Notes: generated by a model not told the origin, from the sequence alone. 64,000 nucleotides of DNA from Parvibaculum sp039680535 (GCF_039680535.1 NZ_JBDKSS010000011.1:1-64000), one strand, 5' to 3'. Counted from the first letter of the stretch, positions 16,013 to 25,699 are shown. A program made the numbers and translations.

Positions 16013-17665
16013 GTGCAGCAATTCGGATCGAGAAACCACAGCACGCTTTACTCGCGGATTCTTCTCTCCGCGGCGGCGTTCGTTATCGCCGTTGCCGGCT
16101 TCCTGACCTACAAGTCGCTCACTAACTTCCGTCAGGCGCGGGCGCAATCGCAGGAGTTGATCCGCGCGGAAGGCAACCTGCGCTATTACGATGAAGTGCT
16201 GACCATGTCAGCCCGCGCCAACGCCTTCACCGAAGATCCGCAGTGGAGAACCCGCTACGAACGCTCTCGGGAAGAGTTGAAGGCCGAGTTGAAGTCTACT
16301 GCCGATCTTCTGCAGGATTCGAACGCGCTCCTCACCGAAGTATCACAGGCAGCCGACGACCTGGCCGAACTGGAAGACCAATCATTGGCTCTGGTCGGGA
16401 CAGGCCGCCGCACAGAGGCCCAGCAGATATTACTGGGCAAGGACCATGAACGCGCCAAGGAAAGATATGCACGCGGCCTCGAACGCCTGAATCAGCAGAT
16501 CGACGCGAGTATCGCTTCGCGGGAGAGACATCTTCAGCAGAACACGCTTCTTTCCGTCTTCTTCGTGGGAGCGCTGTTGGTCATATTCTTCCTGATGTTC
16601 TTCCGCACGTTCCGCGCACTCGACTCTCTGCTCCTGATGCAGGACATTCGCGGCGAAATCTCGCGGCGCTTGTTGTTCGTCGATCCGTCCGGAACCGAAG
16701 ATGACCTGCACTGGGCGCTTCGTCTGATCGTGTCGGAGACCAATGGCGATCGCGCCTTCCTCTTGCGGAGAACGAGCCAGGAAGGAACCGTACAGATACA
16801 GCAATGGTGGGATCACGGCGCGGGCCAGTCCGACGATGAAGTCACTGCGTTATGGGCCTGTCTGGAACAGCTCCATGAGTATGGAACCATTCCGTTGCGA
16901 AACCTCTCCCGATTGTCCCGCGACGAGCAAGAACAGTTTGCCCCCGTTTTGCAGTTGGGTCTGGCGAAGATATTGAGCGCCTATGTGGAAGCCGGACAGG
17001 GCGAGGAATATTACCTCTGCTGGGGTGCAAAAAAGCGAACCTCAATGCAGCTGCCGCCAGACGATGCGTTTCTTCAGGCCATCGCCAAGATCATGATTGG
17101 CGCCATCAAGTATCTCGAATACGAGGCAGCCCTGACGCAGCTCGCCATGACGGACAGTCTCACGCGAGTTTACAATCGTCATCACTTCACCGAATGCCTC
17201 GCAACGGCCCTGGAGCAACATCGCCGCACCAAGCAGCCCTATGCGCTTCTGATGCTTGACCTCGACCACTTCAAGGATATCAACGATACATACGGCCATC
17301 CCGCCGGCGATGCCGTGCTCCAGTATTTCGCCAGCACCCTGCGCGGCAAGCTGCGCGAGATCGACACGATCGGGAGGTTAGGCGGTGAAGAGTTCGGCGT
17401 CATCCTGCCGGACACCGACGCCGAGGCAGCTCTCTCAATCGCAGAGCGTTTGCGCGAAGACATGCAAAATGCCGAAGTCTTCATCGATGGAGACCATATC
17501 AGGATCACCGTCTGTATCGGCGTCACGGTTCTCGACGAGGGCGACGCAGATACAGGCCAACCGATGAGCCGGGCCGACGACGCGCTTTACTGCGCAAAGG
17601 AAGAAGGGCGAAACCGGGTGAAGCGGCGAATGTCGTCCAGCGAACGCACCGATCTGTCGATCTGA
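16013..17665 (+). CDS. Membrane diguanylate cyclase (GGDEF)
   Basis: Predicted to make cyclic di-GMP from two GTP. The 550-residue protein has transmembrane helices at about 15-34 and 180-200 that flank a coiled, mostly helical periplasmic sensor, then a cytoplasmic GAF-like region (about 225-360) and a C-terminal GGDEF domain with the active GGEEF motif. The inhibitory I-site is intact (REID five residues upstream of GGEEF). There is no EAL domain. The start is a GTG with no strong ribosome site, so the N-terminus is uncertain. The 222-bp upstream region is AT-rich and gene-free. Confidence 0.87.
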   Translation: MQQFGSRNHSTLYSRILLSAAAFVIAVAGFLTYKSLTNFRQARAQSQELIRAEGNLRYYDEVLTMSARANAFTEDPQWRTRYERSREELKAELKSTADLLQDSNALLTEVSQAADDLAELEDQSLALVGTGRRTEAQQILLGKDHERAKERYARGLERLNQQIDASIASRERHLQQNTLLSVFFVGALLVIFFLMFFRTFRALDSLLLMQDIRGEISRRLLFVDPSGTEDDLHWALRLIVSETNGDRAFLLRRTSQEGTVQIQQWWDHGAGQSDDEVTALWACLEQLHEYGTIPLRNLSRLSRDEQEQFAPVLQLGLAKILSAYVEAGQGEEYYLCWGAKKRTSMQLPPDDAFLQAIAKIMIGAIKYLEYEAALTQLAMTDSLTRVYNRHHFTECLATALEQHRRTKQPYALLMLDLDHFKDINDTYGHPAGDAVLQYFASTLRGKLREIDTIGRLGGEEFGVILPDTDAEAALSIAERLREDMQNAEVFIDGDHIRITVCIGVTVLDEGDADTGQPMSRADDALYCAKEEGRNRVKRRMSSSERTDLSI

Positions 17666-17843
17666 GATGGGCGCCGGACCAGCTGCCTCGGCAGCTCGGC
17701 CATGATGCATCGAACCCATGAAACTGTCGCATGGCGACCTGTCTGCGATTGACGTAAGCACCTCTGACCCTCCGTAATATGTCCCGGACATGGCGTGGCG
17801 GACCTCGCAGAGGTTTGAGCCGCCCCTGTCCAAGGGGGGTGGC

Positions 17844-19394
17844 ATGCGACTACAGCGGATAAACGGCTGGTTCTACGCAGCGCTGTGCGTCATCGCAGCG
17901 CTGCCGATCCTGACGATTGCCTATCCGCCCATCGTCGATTTCCCCAATCATGCCGCACGGCTCCATATCGCCTGCCACGCCGCCGATTACGCCGGCATGT
18001 ATGAATACCGGCTCGGCGTCATCCCGAATCTCGCGATCGACCTCATCAATCTGCCGCTCTGCGGATTGGTGACACCCGAACGCGTCGTACTCGCGACCAT
18101 CGCGCTCGCGCAGCTTTCGATCTGCGCTTCGGTCTGGTTCATCAGGAAGCGGCTATTCGGCGAGAATGACGCGCTTGTGCTGGTGGCGCCGGCTCTGTTC
18201 CTCAACCTCGTCACCACCATGGGCTATGCGAATTATCTGGTCGGGATCGCAATCCTGTTCTGGATGATGTTTTTCCTGTTGTCGCGACCGCAGGCGAGTT
18301 GGCTCGCTCTCCTTGCAATCGGCACGCTCGGCGGCATCGCGATCTTCTTCTCCCATATCTTCGCCCTGATGTTCGCGATGGTCGCGATGTGCGGCTGGCT
18401 CTGGCATGGCCGGTTTGCGGGCATGGGGTGGAGGGGCGCCGCGCTGGCGGGGTTGAGCACCGTCGGCATGTTCATCATACCGCTGGCCCTGGTCCCCCTG
18501 GCGGCCGGATCGGGTGAAACCGGCTTCGGTGTGGGACTCAGTCCCTGGAGCAAGATTCGCGCGGTGCTCTCACCGCTCTACACGAACAACATCACTCTCG
18601 ACATCATCGCAGCGGTGATCTGGTCGAGTGCCATGATCATTCTCTTGAGAGCCCGAGCATTCGTCGTCGCGCCGGCCATGCGCGGTGCGCTTCTCGCGCT
18701 GCTCGTCGCCTGCATCTTTCTTCCCGGCCGATTGCTCGACGCGGTCGACATCGATGCGCGCCTGTTTACCTCCTTCATATTCCTCGCGCTCGCTTCGGCG
18801 CGACTGGAGATGCAGGCGCGGGCGCGTGAAGTGGTGGCCGCTCTGGCGCTTGGCACGCTCGTCCTGCATACCGCCCTGGCGATCCTGATATGGCGGCCGA
18901 TGAGTGCGCAGGTCGCGGAGTGGCGCGCGGCAAGCCTGGTCCTGCCCGCCCGCGCGTCGGTCCTCACGGTGGAGGCCACGCGCGGCCCGCTGATGTACAC
19001 CACCACGCGCATGTCCTATGCGCACCTGATGAGCTACGCGACGATCGACCGCCACATATTCAATCCGTATGAATTCACCGGCAAGGGCATGCAGCCGATG
19101 GTCGCTGTCGGCGCATATGAACCGCTCGACACGCCCGTCGGCGTCCCGTTGAAACCCGACATTGCGCGCCTGACATTCGGGCCGCCCTCGCCGACGCCGA
19201 AATGGCTGGCCCTGATGGAGCAGCGCAACATGCAATATACGATCGAATGGGGCGCTCGCTTCCCCTACATCGTCTATTTTCATTTCGGCAAGGCACCGAA
19301 CTTCGATCCCAGGCGGCTACGCCTGATGACACAAGGCAGCTTCTTTTCAGTGCTGGTGCCGAAGGACAGCGCGATCGCGCATGCGGATCGTTAA
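17844..19394 (+). CDS. Multi-spanning membrane protein of unknown function
   Basis: A 516-residue integral membrane protein with about ten hydrophobic helices over residues 10-400 and a soluble C-terminal domain of about 130 residues. An early loop carries PPIVDFPNHAARL, with an Asp-x-Pro-Asn-His in the first external loop. That layout is seen in GT-C-type glycosyltransferases and related lipid-linked-sugar enzymes, but I cannot assign it to a family. The ATG at 17844 follows GGGGGGTGGC. It converges on the DUF6065-like gene. Confidence 0.7.
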   Translation: MRLQRINGWFYAALCVIAALPILTIAYPPIVDFPNHAARLHIACHAADYAGMYEYRLGVIPNLAIDLINLPLCGLVTPERVVLATIALAQLSICASVWFIRKRLFGENDALVLVAPALFLNLVTTMGYANYLVGIAILFWMMFFLLSRPQASWLALLAIGTLGGIAIFFSHIFALMFAMVAMCGWLWHGRFAGMGWRGAALAGLSTVGMFIIPLALVPLAAGSGETGFGVGLSPWSKIRAVLSPLYTNNITLDIIAAVIWSSAMIILLRARAFVVAPAMRGALLALLVACIFLPGRLLDAVDIDARLFTSFIFLALASARLEMQARAREVVAALALGTLVLHTALAILIWRPMSAQVAEWRAASLVLPARASVLTVEATRGPLMYTTTRMSYAHLMSYATIDRHIFNPYEFTGKGMQPMVAVGAYEPLDTPVGVPLKPDIARLTFGPPSPTPKWLALMEQRNMQYTIEWGARFPYIVYFHFGKAPNFDPRRLRLMTQGSFFSVLVPKDSAIAHADR

Positions 19395-19451
19395 GTCGCA
19401 TGCGGTACGGGGCCTTGACCTGCGCTTGGACAGCGCGTCAGGCAGGCGCTT

Positions 19452-20234
19452 CTAATCGTTCCGCCCCGTCGGGTCCGAATGCATCGGACAACGCTGCCCG
19501 GCGGGCTCGAACTCACTGAGGCGCAGCTTCGTCTTGTGATCGTCCGTTCCCGGCACGCCGGTCGCGTCGATACCGCGATAATAGAACTTCTGCCATTTGT
19601 CGCTCGGCGCCGAAGGCGGATTGCGCATCATTTCCTTCTGGAATGCATCGCGCGACCGGCTCCAGTTTTCAAACTGCGCCTTGAGTTGCGGCTCCTCATC
19701 TATGGGGACGAAACGCGGCTCGACGGCCTCGACCGCGGCGCGCTGCAGAGGAAAGATATGGCAGAAGGGCTCGTTTTCCTCGAAGCGGATCCAGTGCTTC
19801 GGGCGAGTAAAGCGCCAGTTCATCGTGAAGGTGAAAGGCGACCAGTCCGTCTCCACGATGCCGCCAAGCGGCGCAATCCCGTCCTTGGCGGCATTGGGCG
19901 GCCCACCGACCCACAGGTTCCAGCCGGGCTCCGTGCGGAACAGGCCCGAGACGTGAAAGGTCATCACGCCTTGCCCGAAAAGCGCCACAGGCGCGTCATG
20001 CGGCGCGCTGCCGCGATCGCAGCGGATGATGACGTCTTCCGGCGCCATCCCTCCGGTCCAGAACGCCTCGAAGCCGCAAGGCGTCAATATCTCCCAGCCA
20101 TGCGAATTGGCGATGCTGAGCGGCAGACAGCGATAGGCGAAGGATTCGGGACTCGCATCCATCCAGTCTCGCCGTGGAGAAGCCGCGCGAATGCGCGGCT
20201 TCCAGCCCGGATAGAGGTAGCAGGTGAGTTCCAT
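19452..20234 (-). CDS. DUF6065-like protein
   Basis: A 260-residue soluble protein with no signal peptide. The N-terminus (ELTCYLYPGWKPRI, then RRDWMDASPESFAYRCLPLSIAN) and GWNLWVGGPPN...GIVETDWSPFTFTMNW resemble the DUF6065 family as I remember it; function unknown. The many aromatic residues and the FHIFP-like CHIFPLQR segment suggest a beta-rich fold. The ATG at 20234 follows GAGAAG. It lies 37 bp downstream of the autotransporter gene on the same strand and may be co-transcribed with it. Confidence 0.6.
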   Translation of the reverse strand: MELTCYLYPGWKPRIRAASPRRDWMDASPESFAYRCLPLSIANSHGWEILTPCGFEAFWTGGMAPEDVIIRCDRGSAPHDAPVALFGQGVMTFHVSGLFRTEPGWNLWVGGPPNAAKDGIAPLGGIVETDWSPFTFTMNWRFTRPKHWIRFEENEPFCHIFPLQRAAVEAVEPRFVPIDEEPQLKAQFENWSRSRDAFQKEMMRNPPSAPSDKWQKFYYRGIDATGVPGTDDHKTKLRLSEFEPAGQRCPMHSDPTGRND

Positions 20235-20271
20235 CGCTTCTCGTCCCGAACCTGTTGCAGCGGCGCCTCGT

Positions 20272-22575
20272 CTAGAAGCCCAGACGCAGGCCGATGCTTC
20301 CTGAAACGGCGGCATCCTCGCCGTCGCCGGTCGCGGTATGGACGGAGACGGTGATCACCGAATTGTCTCCGATGCGCTGATCGAGATCGGCTCCGAAGCG
20401 GGCCCAGTTCCGATCCACGGGAAGACCGGGCGCGCTGAAGGATCCCAGATTACCGAGAATGGCGCCGGTGACAACCGGGGCGTCATTGTCGAAGCGGTGG
20501 ACCCATTCGCCACTGACGCGCAGTTCGGTCGTATCGCTCAGTGCGGCCTGCAGCGCGGTGCCGAGACGTCCCTCCCGCGCCGTCTGAGTGTAGTCATCGA
20601 CGGCCACGGGGAAGCCGCCGCCGGTTTCCGTATAACTGTCGACCGTGTTGCGCGTATGCGTATAGGCGACATAGGGCGACAGCGCCGCGGGTCCGAAGTC
20701 GACGGCCTTCAACCAGTCGAGGCGCGCGCGCAGCGCCCAGCTGCGGGCATCCGTTTCGCCGCGGCTCGAATCTACCGTTACGCCATTCAGATAATGACGG
20801 GAGATATCGGCGCTCCAGTTGCCGGCGTAGCCGGTGAGGCTCGCAACCACGCTGGTGCCGGGGATCGTGTAGTCCGCCTCGCCGACGAAGTAATAGCCGT
20901 CGAGATTGCTATCGCCGCCAAAGGCGAGATCCTGATCGAGGCGGCTCAGGCCGACGCCGGCGCCGATGCGGAAGTTGTCGATGTCGGTGCAGACACCGAT
21001 TTCGCCAACATACTGGTTTCGATTGCCGCTGCCGTCATGCGCGAGGTCGCCCGTCGCCCAGGCGCAATTGCCCGCCGCGACGCCATTATCTGCCAGCACG
21101 CGGTGATGCGCGCCCCAGAGGCTCAATCCGGTCATGTTCACACCGCTGGTGAACGGCGCCGTGAGGCTCACGAGGCTCTTCAAGTAGTCGTCGAGGCCGA
21201 TGACGCCGGATCCGGGAGGAGTGGGCGTCGGCGTCGGCGTCGGCGTCGGAGTTGGTGTTGGTGTTGGTGTTGGGGTAGGTGTAGGCGTCGGGGTCGGAGT
21301 GGGAGTTGGTGTCGGCGTAGGCGTAGGCGTAGGCGTCGGTGTAGGCGTAGGCGTAGGCGTAGGCGTCGGTGTAGGCGTGGGCGTGGGTGTAGGTGTAGGT
21401 GTAGGTGTAGGTGTAGGAGTTGGCGTCGGGGTCGGTGTGGGCGTCGGAGTCGGTGTAGGCGTCGACACGCGCGCGATGTAGCGCTGCGTCGTGCCGTTGA
21501 TCTGGCCATTGCCAATGATCACATTGCCGCTCGCGTCGACGCCATCGGCGGACGTGAATTCGTCAGTTCCGATATCGACGCCGTTCGCAGTAAGCCATTC
21601 GCCGACATACTGCAACCCTCCGGCATCGGTCCAGCGGAACGCATAGACACCTCTGATGGACGGCAGGGCGACTGTCGGCCTGTCCGCGTCGCCGACGATC
21701 ACGCTGCCATCGGCATTGATGGCATTTGCCTTGCTGAACGTACCGCCACTGTATATGCCGAGCCCGACCATGCCGGTGGCCTGGGTCCAGCGAAACGCTT
21801 GCTGAACACTGCTGGCAGACACAGATGTACCGGCAACGACATTGCCGTCGGCGGAAACGCCATTAGCGCGGCTGCTCGCCGTGGGCGCCTCGTGAGAACT
21901 GAGTACGCCGAGGCCGACCATGCCGCCAGTGGATGTCCAGCGGAAGGCCTCCTCCGTACGTGATGAATTGGCGCCGAAGCCGACGACAGTGCTGCCGTCG
22001 CTCGAAGTCGCGCGCGACTGGCTCGTATAGAAGTCGCCACCCTCGATGTTCTGGGGCGCGCCATCGTCGACCCATCGCACGGCATGGTAGCCCGCCGACA
22101 CACTGTGGCCGACGACGACATGACCGTCGCTCGACACTGCCCAGGCGAGACTGGAATGCGGCTTCGTCAAGCTTTCCGGCGCGGTTTCGAGATCGGTGAG
22201 TATCGTGAGCACACCGTTGCGCCAGACCAGCGCCCTGTATGACGACGATGCCGTGGCTTGGCTGTAGCCGACCACAACCGAACCGTCGCCGGAAATGCCC
22301 TGGGCATAGACGAGTTCTGCTCCATCGGGAATCGGCAACGCCGTCTTGCCGGCCAGAGTGAAGACATAGGGACGATAGCTGTAGACACCGAGGCGCACGG
22401 TGCCCGCGACGGAATTGCCGTCGCCCGAGATCGCGCTGAAGACCGTCCCGATATTGGAGGGCAAATCGCCGGGAATATCGCCCAACGTCGTCACGCTGCC
22501 ACTGGCATGGACTGCCTTGGACAAGAGCAGTGAAGCGATGGCAACGGACATGAGAAGACGCGACTTGGACGACAT
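20272..22575 (-). CDS. Autotransporter with HAF-type repeats and a Pro-Thr linker
   Basis: A predicted 767-residue outer-membrane autotransporter. In order: signal peptide (about 1-24); an extracellular domain of HAF-like repeats (about 25-370), where segments such as AFRWT--GGMVGLG and S-DG--V-G recur and probably form a beta-propeller; a linker of about 41 Pro-Thr units (about 371-453); and a C-terminal beta-barrel of about 280 residues ending in SIGLRLGF with terminal Phe. The ATG follows GGGGGTAGTTC. A NarL-type regulator lies upstream on the same strand and could control it. The ligand or surface role is unknown. Confidence 0.85.
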   Translation of the reverse strand: MSSKSRLLMSVAIASLLLSKAVHASGSVTTLGDIPGDLPSNIGTVFSAISGDGNSVAGTVRLGVYSYRPYVFTLAGKTALPIPDGAELVYAQGISGDGSVVVGYSQATASSSYRALVWRNGVLTILTDLETAPESLTKPHSSLAWAVSSDGHVVVGHSVSAGYHAVRWVDDGAPQNIEGGDFYTSQSRATSSDGSTVVGFGANSSRTEEAFRWTSTGGMVGLGVLSSHEAPTASSRANGVSADGNVVAGTSVSASSVQQAFRWTQATGMVGLGIYSGGTFSKANAINADGSVIVGDADRPTVALPSIRGVYAFRWTDAGGLQYVGEWLTANGVDIGTDEFTSADGVDASGNVIIGNGQINGTTQRYIARVSTPTPTPTPTPTPTPTPTPTPTPTPTPTPTPTPTPTPTPTPTPTPTPTPTPTPTPTPTPTPTPTPTPTPTPTPTPTPTPTPTPPGSGVIGLDDYLKSLVSLTAPFTSGVNMTGLSLWGAHHRVLADNGVAAGNCAWATGDLAHDGSGNRNQYVGEIGVCTDIDNFRIGAGVGLSRLDQDLAFGGDSNLDGYYFVGEADYTIPGTSVVASLTGYAGNWSADISRHYLNGVTVDSSRGETDARSWALRARLDWLKAVDFGPAALSPYVAYTHTRNTVDSYTETGGGFPVAVDDYTQTAREGRLGTALQAALSDTTELRVSGEWVHRFDNDAPVVTGAILGNLGSFSAPGLPVDRNWARFGADLDQRIGDNSVITVSVHTATGDGEDAAVSGSIGLRLGF
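21218..21463. repeat. Hexanucleotide repeat encoding (Pro-Thr)n
   Basis: A 246-bp array of about 41 degenerate 6-bp units (plus strand GGCGTC, GGTGTA, GGCGTA, GGAGTT and so on). It encodes alternating Pro and Thr on the minus strand. Unit length is a multiple of three, so gain or loss of units changes linker length without a frameshift. Units differ mostly at third codon positions. Not a CRISPR: there are no spacers. Confidence 0.95.
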
Positions 22576-22847
22576 GAACTACCCCCAACTATGTTGCTGC
22601 GCGGGCGCGCAGAGACCCCGCTCTGTCGGAACGGCGAACTGAAAACGGACGGCGATGTTGTTGGTCAGGTGCAGGGATTGCATTCCGCCCCCTGCCCTCA
22701 GCCCGGACGACAGGAACGGAAAGTCGTGAACTGCCCCAGTCCGACTTCACCGGACATGACACTGCGACAGGTGTCTTGTCCTGCCAGCCCCTGTTCAGGG
22801 GGAAGGGGAGCACTTTATTTAAATCAGCAAGCTGAGGGATGTGGCGT

Positions 22848-23519
22848 TCAGCACAGCCCGCGCCGGACGGCCTCTCGCGTCGCTTCCGCGCGGTTCGATA
22901 TGCTGAGCTTCTGGTAGATCACCTTCACGTAGCTGGCGACCGTCTGCGGCTTCAGCCCCATGCGCTCTGCGGCCTCGGCGACTGTAAGCCCGCGCGCCAG
23001 CAGGGTCAGCGTTTCCGTCTCTCGCGGCGTGAGCCCGGCCTCATCCCGTTCGGGCGCAGGGGCTTTACGGAAATGCGCGAGCAGCCGATGTGCGATCGAG
23101 GGAGACAATGACGGCTCGCCCCGGTCTAGCCGCCGAAGTATGCCGACGAGCAGATCCGGCTCCTCATCCTTCAGCACATATCCGCGTGCGCCTGCGGCGA
23201 GGGCTTCGAAGAGATGCGCGTCGTCGTCATAGATCGTGGCGATCACAGGCATGACCGTCGGCCAGTCGTCCACCAGCTTCCGCACCAGATTGACGCCCGG
23301 GCCATCGGGAAGGCCGAGGTCGATCAGCGCCAGATCGAAGCCGGGCGCATCATTCGCCGCCTTGCGTTCATCGAGCCACGCCACCGCCTCGGCCAGCCGG
23401 GCGAACGTCACCACGCCGATGCCCGGAAAGGCAGCGGTGAGCACGCCGAGCAGCCAATCGCGCGTGCGCGGCTGATCCTCGACCAGCAGACACAATCGTG
23501 AGGTCGTTCGATTCATCAT
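22848..23519 (-). CDS. NarL/FixJ-type response regulator
   Basis: A 223-residue DNA-binding response regulator. The receiver domain (about 8-130) has the acidic pair Glu14-Asp15, phospho-acceptor Asp67 in LIDLGLPDG and the conserved Lys in YVLKDEEPD. The LuxR-type helix-turn-helix (about 160-223) has LTPRETETLTLLARGLTVAEAAERMGLK. It is separated by only 5 bp from the upstream kinase gene, so they form a cognate pair. Targets are unknown; the autotransporter gene 272 bp downstream on the same strand is the nearest candidate. Confidence 0.92.
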   Translation of the reverse strand: MMNRTTSRLCLLVEDQPRTRDWLLGVLTAAFPGIGVVTFARLAEAVAWLDERKAANDAPGFDLALIDLGLPDGPGVNLVRKLVDDWPTVMPVIATIYDDDAHLFEALAAGARGYVLKDEEPDLLVGILRRLDRGEPSLSPSIAHRLLAHFRKAPAPERDEAGLTPRETETLTLLARGLTVAEAAERMGLKPQTVASYVKVIYQKLSISNRAEATREAVRRGLC

Positions 23520-23524
23520 TGACG

Positions 23525-25699
23525 TCAGGGTATATGGCCAACCGGCCCTGTCACCCCCTGTTCGGTGGGGGTGCGCCGCACCGGGACGACGAGCGGCAGT
23601 GAAAGGCGCACCTGCGTTCCGCCAGGACCGGATGCGAGATCGAGCCGCCCTCCCACATCCTCCATGCGACGGCTGAGGTTCCGGAGGCCGTAACCTTGAG
23701 TCTCTCCCGTCAAAGCTTCTTCAGGCATCCCGCGTCCGTTATCGGCGACGACCATTTCGAGCCGTCCGGCATCGATCGTCAGGCCTACCCTCACCATCGA
23801 GGCATGGGCATGGCGTATTGCATTGCTCACCGCCTCGCGAAGGGCCGAGGTGATCGCCTTTTGCTGCCGGTAGTCGATGGAGAAATCACCCTCGCCGGGC
23901 TCCGCCAGCGGCCAGTCGAGCGCGATGCCGGCCGCCTCCAGCCGCCGGGCGGTTTCGTGACGGACGTCGCTGAGCAGGCGTTCGAGCGAGACCTGCTCGC
24001 CCGTCATGCCGCTGACGATGGCGCGGATGTCGGACATCGCCGCCTGCAGGGTTGGACGGAGCTGCTGATCCGCCATGTGCATCCCGGTCAAAAGCCGCGC
24101 GCCGACATCATCGTGAAGATCCCTCGCAATGCGCAGCCGCTCGGCTTTCACACCTTCGTCATAGGCCCTGCGAGCCCGGATCATTTCCTCCACGAGCCGA
24201 CAGAGCGCATCGGCCATGTTGAGATCGTTGCTGTCGAACAGCCTGCTTCCCTGCCCCGCGAAGGAGAGAGCAAGCGCTTCACCGCTCAGCGGAGAGGGAA
24301 TTGCGAGCACGCGGCCGTCTTCCCGTATCTCTGTCCTTTGCGCCGTCGTGGCGACGACTTCCAGCGGATCGAACTGCGCCCTCAGCACCTTCCTCCACAG
24401 CGCTGACTGATCCTCAGGACGCATGGCGAAGGCGACTTCATTCGCACCCCGGATGAGCCGCATGGTGTCGGCATCGCGGCGGCGATCCGCAAACCGCATC
24501 AGGCGCGAACGCACGGGCAGCCAAAGGACGGCCACCAACAGCGCACCAACCGACAGCGTCCACTTCTCCCCTGCCCAGTAGACCAGCATCATGTCGGCGA
24601 TCAGCACCAGCAGAACCACGACCACCGCCCGGATGACGTGAAGGGTCCAGTTGCCCAGATCGAACATGCGATAGCGCGTGATGGCCACGGCGAGAGCAAA
24701 GTAGAACAACAGGAAGCCCGACATGGCGACCGAGTCGCCCACATAGAGGGGCGAGCCCATGAGCTGCGGCAAGAAGTTGACGGCGGTAAATATCCCCGTG
24801 CTGAGAAGCAGCGCGGTGCCGACCCAGGCGACAGATCCTCGCTGTACCGGATCCTTGCGCGATATCCAGGCTTGAACAAAAACCAGCGCGAACATTATGC
24901 CGACTGACGCCACAAGAACGATAAGCCCCGCGCCATAAACATCGGTCCACAGATCGAATATCATTGTCACGCCCAGCGCCAGCAGGGAGAGCGAGAACAG
25001 GACGGGAAAGATCGTGGGCATGAGCGGCCGGGGATATCTGCAGAAGATCGCCACCAGCGCCCCACCGAAGAGCATTCCGGAGATATGGTTGGCCTGTAAC
25101 TGATTGCGCATCACCCAGCCGGGGGTGGTCAGTCCGCCCATATTGATCATGATGATTGTGAGCGATGCCATCCACAACGAGGCGCCGCTGAGCGCAAACA
25201 TCTGGGCCACGAATTCGCGCGGCCGCAGAACAAGCACCCACAGCCCCGTCAGCAGAGCCACAAAGCCTACGCCGAGGGCGCCCCAGGCATCGCGAGAGAG
25301 ATGAAAGCCACGCAGATGGATCGCATAGGCCGCGAGATCGCGACCGTCCGGCAGTTGCAGCGTGCCGCCCTGACCGAAAAGCACAGCGACCCGATCCAGC
25401 CGCTCATAATGCGCCCTGTTTTCAGCAGGTGTGCCGCGCGGCTCCAGTCCGCTGACCAATTCGCGAACCGGCAACTCGAACAGGACCTGGCCGCTCCGTC
25501 CGATGAAGCGGGCCGTGGTTTCGCCCGGCAGGGCGTCGACGCCCTTGATGACGACGCTGTCGGCTGCCCCTTGCCGCACCTCGATGCTCGCCGCAGGCCG
25601 ATAGCCCGCCACCAGCGCAAAAAAGGCGGTCACCAGAAGCCCCGCGATAGCCAGCAGGGAGAATATCGTCGTAGGGCGATGAAAGAGCACGGCGCGCAT
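23525..25699 (-). CDS. Membrane sensor histidine kinase, NarL-partner type
   Basis: A histidine kinase of about 724 residues. It has an N-terminal signal/anchor helix, a short periplasmic region of about 120 residues, seven or eight transmembrane helices (about 150-410), then a GAF-like stretch, a HisKA_3 dimerisation domain with His in ERLRIARDLHDDVGARL, and an ATPase domain (EAVSNAIRHAH, DNGRGMP, GYGLRNLSRRM). The start is uncertain; ATG codons at 25699 and 25711 are both plausible and neither has a strong ribosome site. The signal is unknown, but the many helices suggest detection within the membrane. Confidence 0.88.
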   Translation of the reverse strand: MRAVLFHRPTTIFSLLAIAGLLVTAFFALVAGYRPAASIEVRQGAADSVVIKGVDALPGETTARFIGRSGQVLFELPVRELVSGLEPRGTPAENRAHYERLDRVAVLFGQGGTLQLPDGRDLAAYAIHLRGFHLSRDAWGALGVGFVALLTGLWVLVLRPREFVAQMFALSGASLWMASLTIIMINMGGLTTPGWVMRNQLQANHISGMLFGGALVAIFCRYPRPLMPTIFPVLFSLSLLALGVTMIFDLWTDVYGAGLIVLVASVGIMFALVFVQAWISRKDPVQRGSVAWVGTALLLSTGIFTAVNFLPQLMGSPLYVGDSVAMSGFLLFYFALAVAITRYRMFDLGNWTLHVIRAVVVVLLVLIADMMLVYWAGEKWTLSVGALLVAVLWLPVRSRLMRFADRRRDADTMRLIRGANEVAFAMRPEDQSALWRKVLRAQFDPLEVVATTAQRTEIREDGRVLAIPSPLSGEALALSFAGQGSRLFDSNDLNMADALCRLVEEMIRARRAYDEGVKAERLRIARDLHDDVGARLLTGMHMADQQLRPTLQAAMSDIRAIVSGMTGEQVSLERLLSDVRHETARRLEAAGIALDWPLAEPGEGDFSIDYRQQKAITSALREAVSNAIRHAHASMVRVGLTIDAGRLEMVVADNGRGMPEEALTGETQGYGLRNLSRRMEDVGGRLDLASGPGGTQVRLSLPLVVPVRRTPTEQGVTGPVGHIP

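Noticed and set aside
21200..21481. Plus-strand frame encoding about 41 Gly-Val units
   Set aside because: It is the exact antisense of the Pro-Thr repeat in the autotransporter; it has no ribosome site and no homology beyond the repeat.
20272..22575. CRISPR-like array suggested by the dense repeat
   Set aside because: There are no unique spacers between repeats, and the repeat is in frame inside a gene.
22788..22801. CCCCTG/CAGGGG hairpin in the regulator-autotransporter spacer as a terminator
   Set aside because: The stem is only 6 bp with a 2-nt loop and has no T-tract in the direction of transcription (minus strand).
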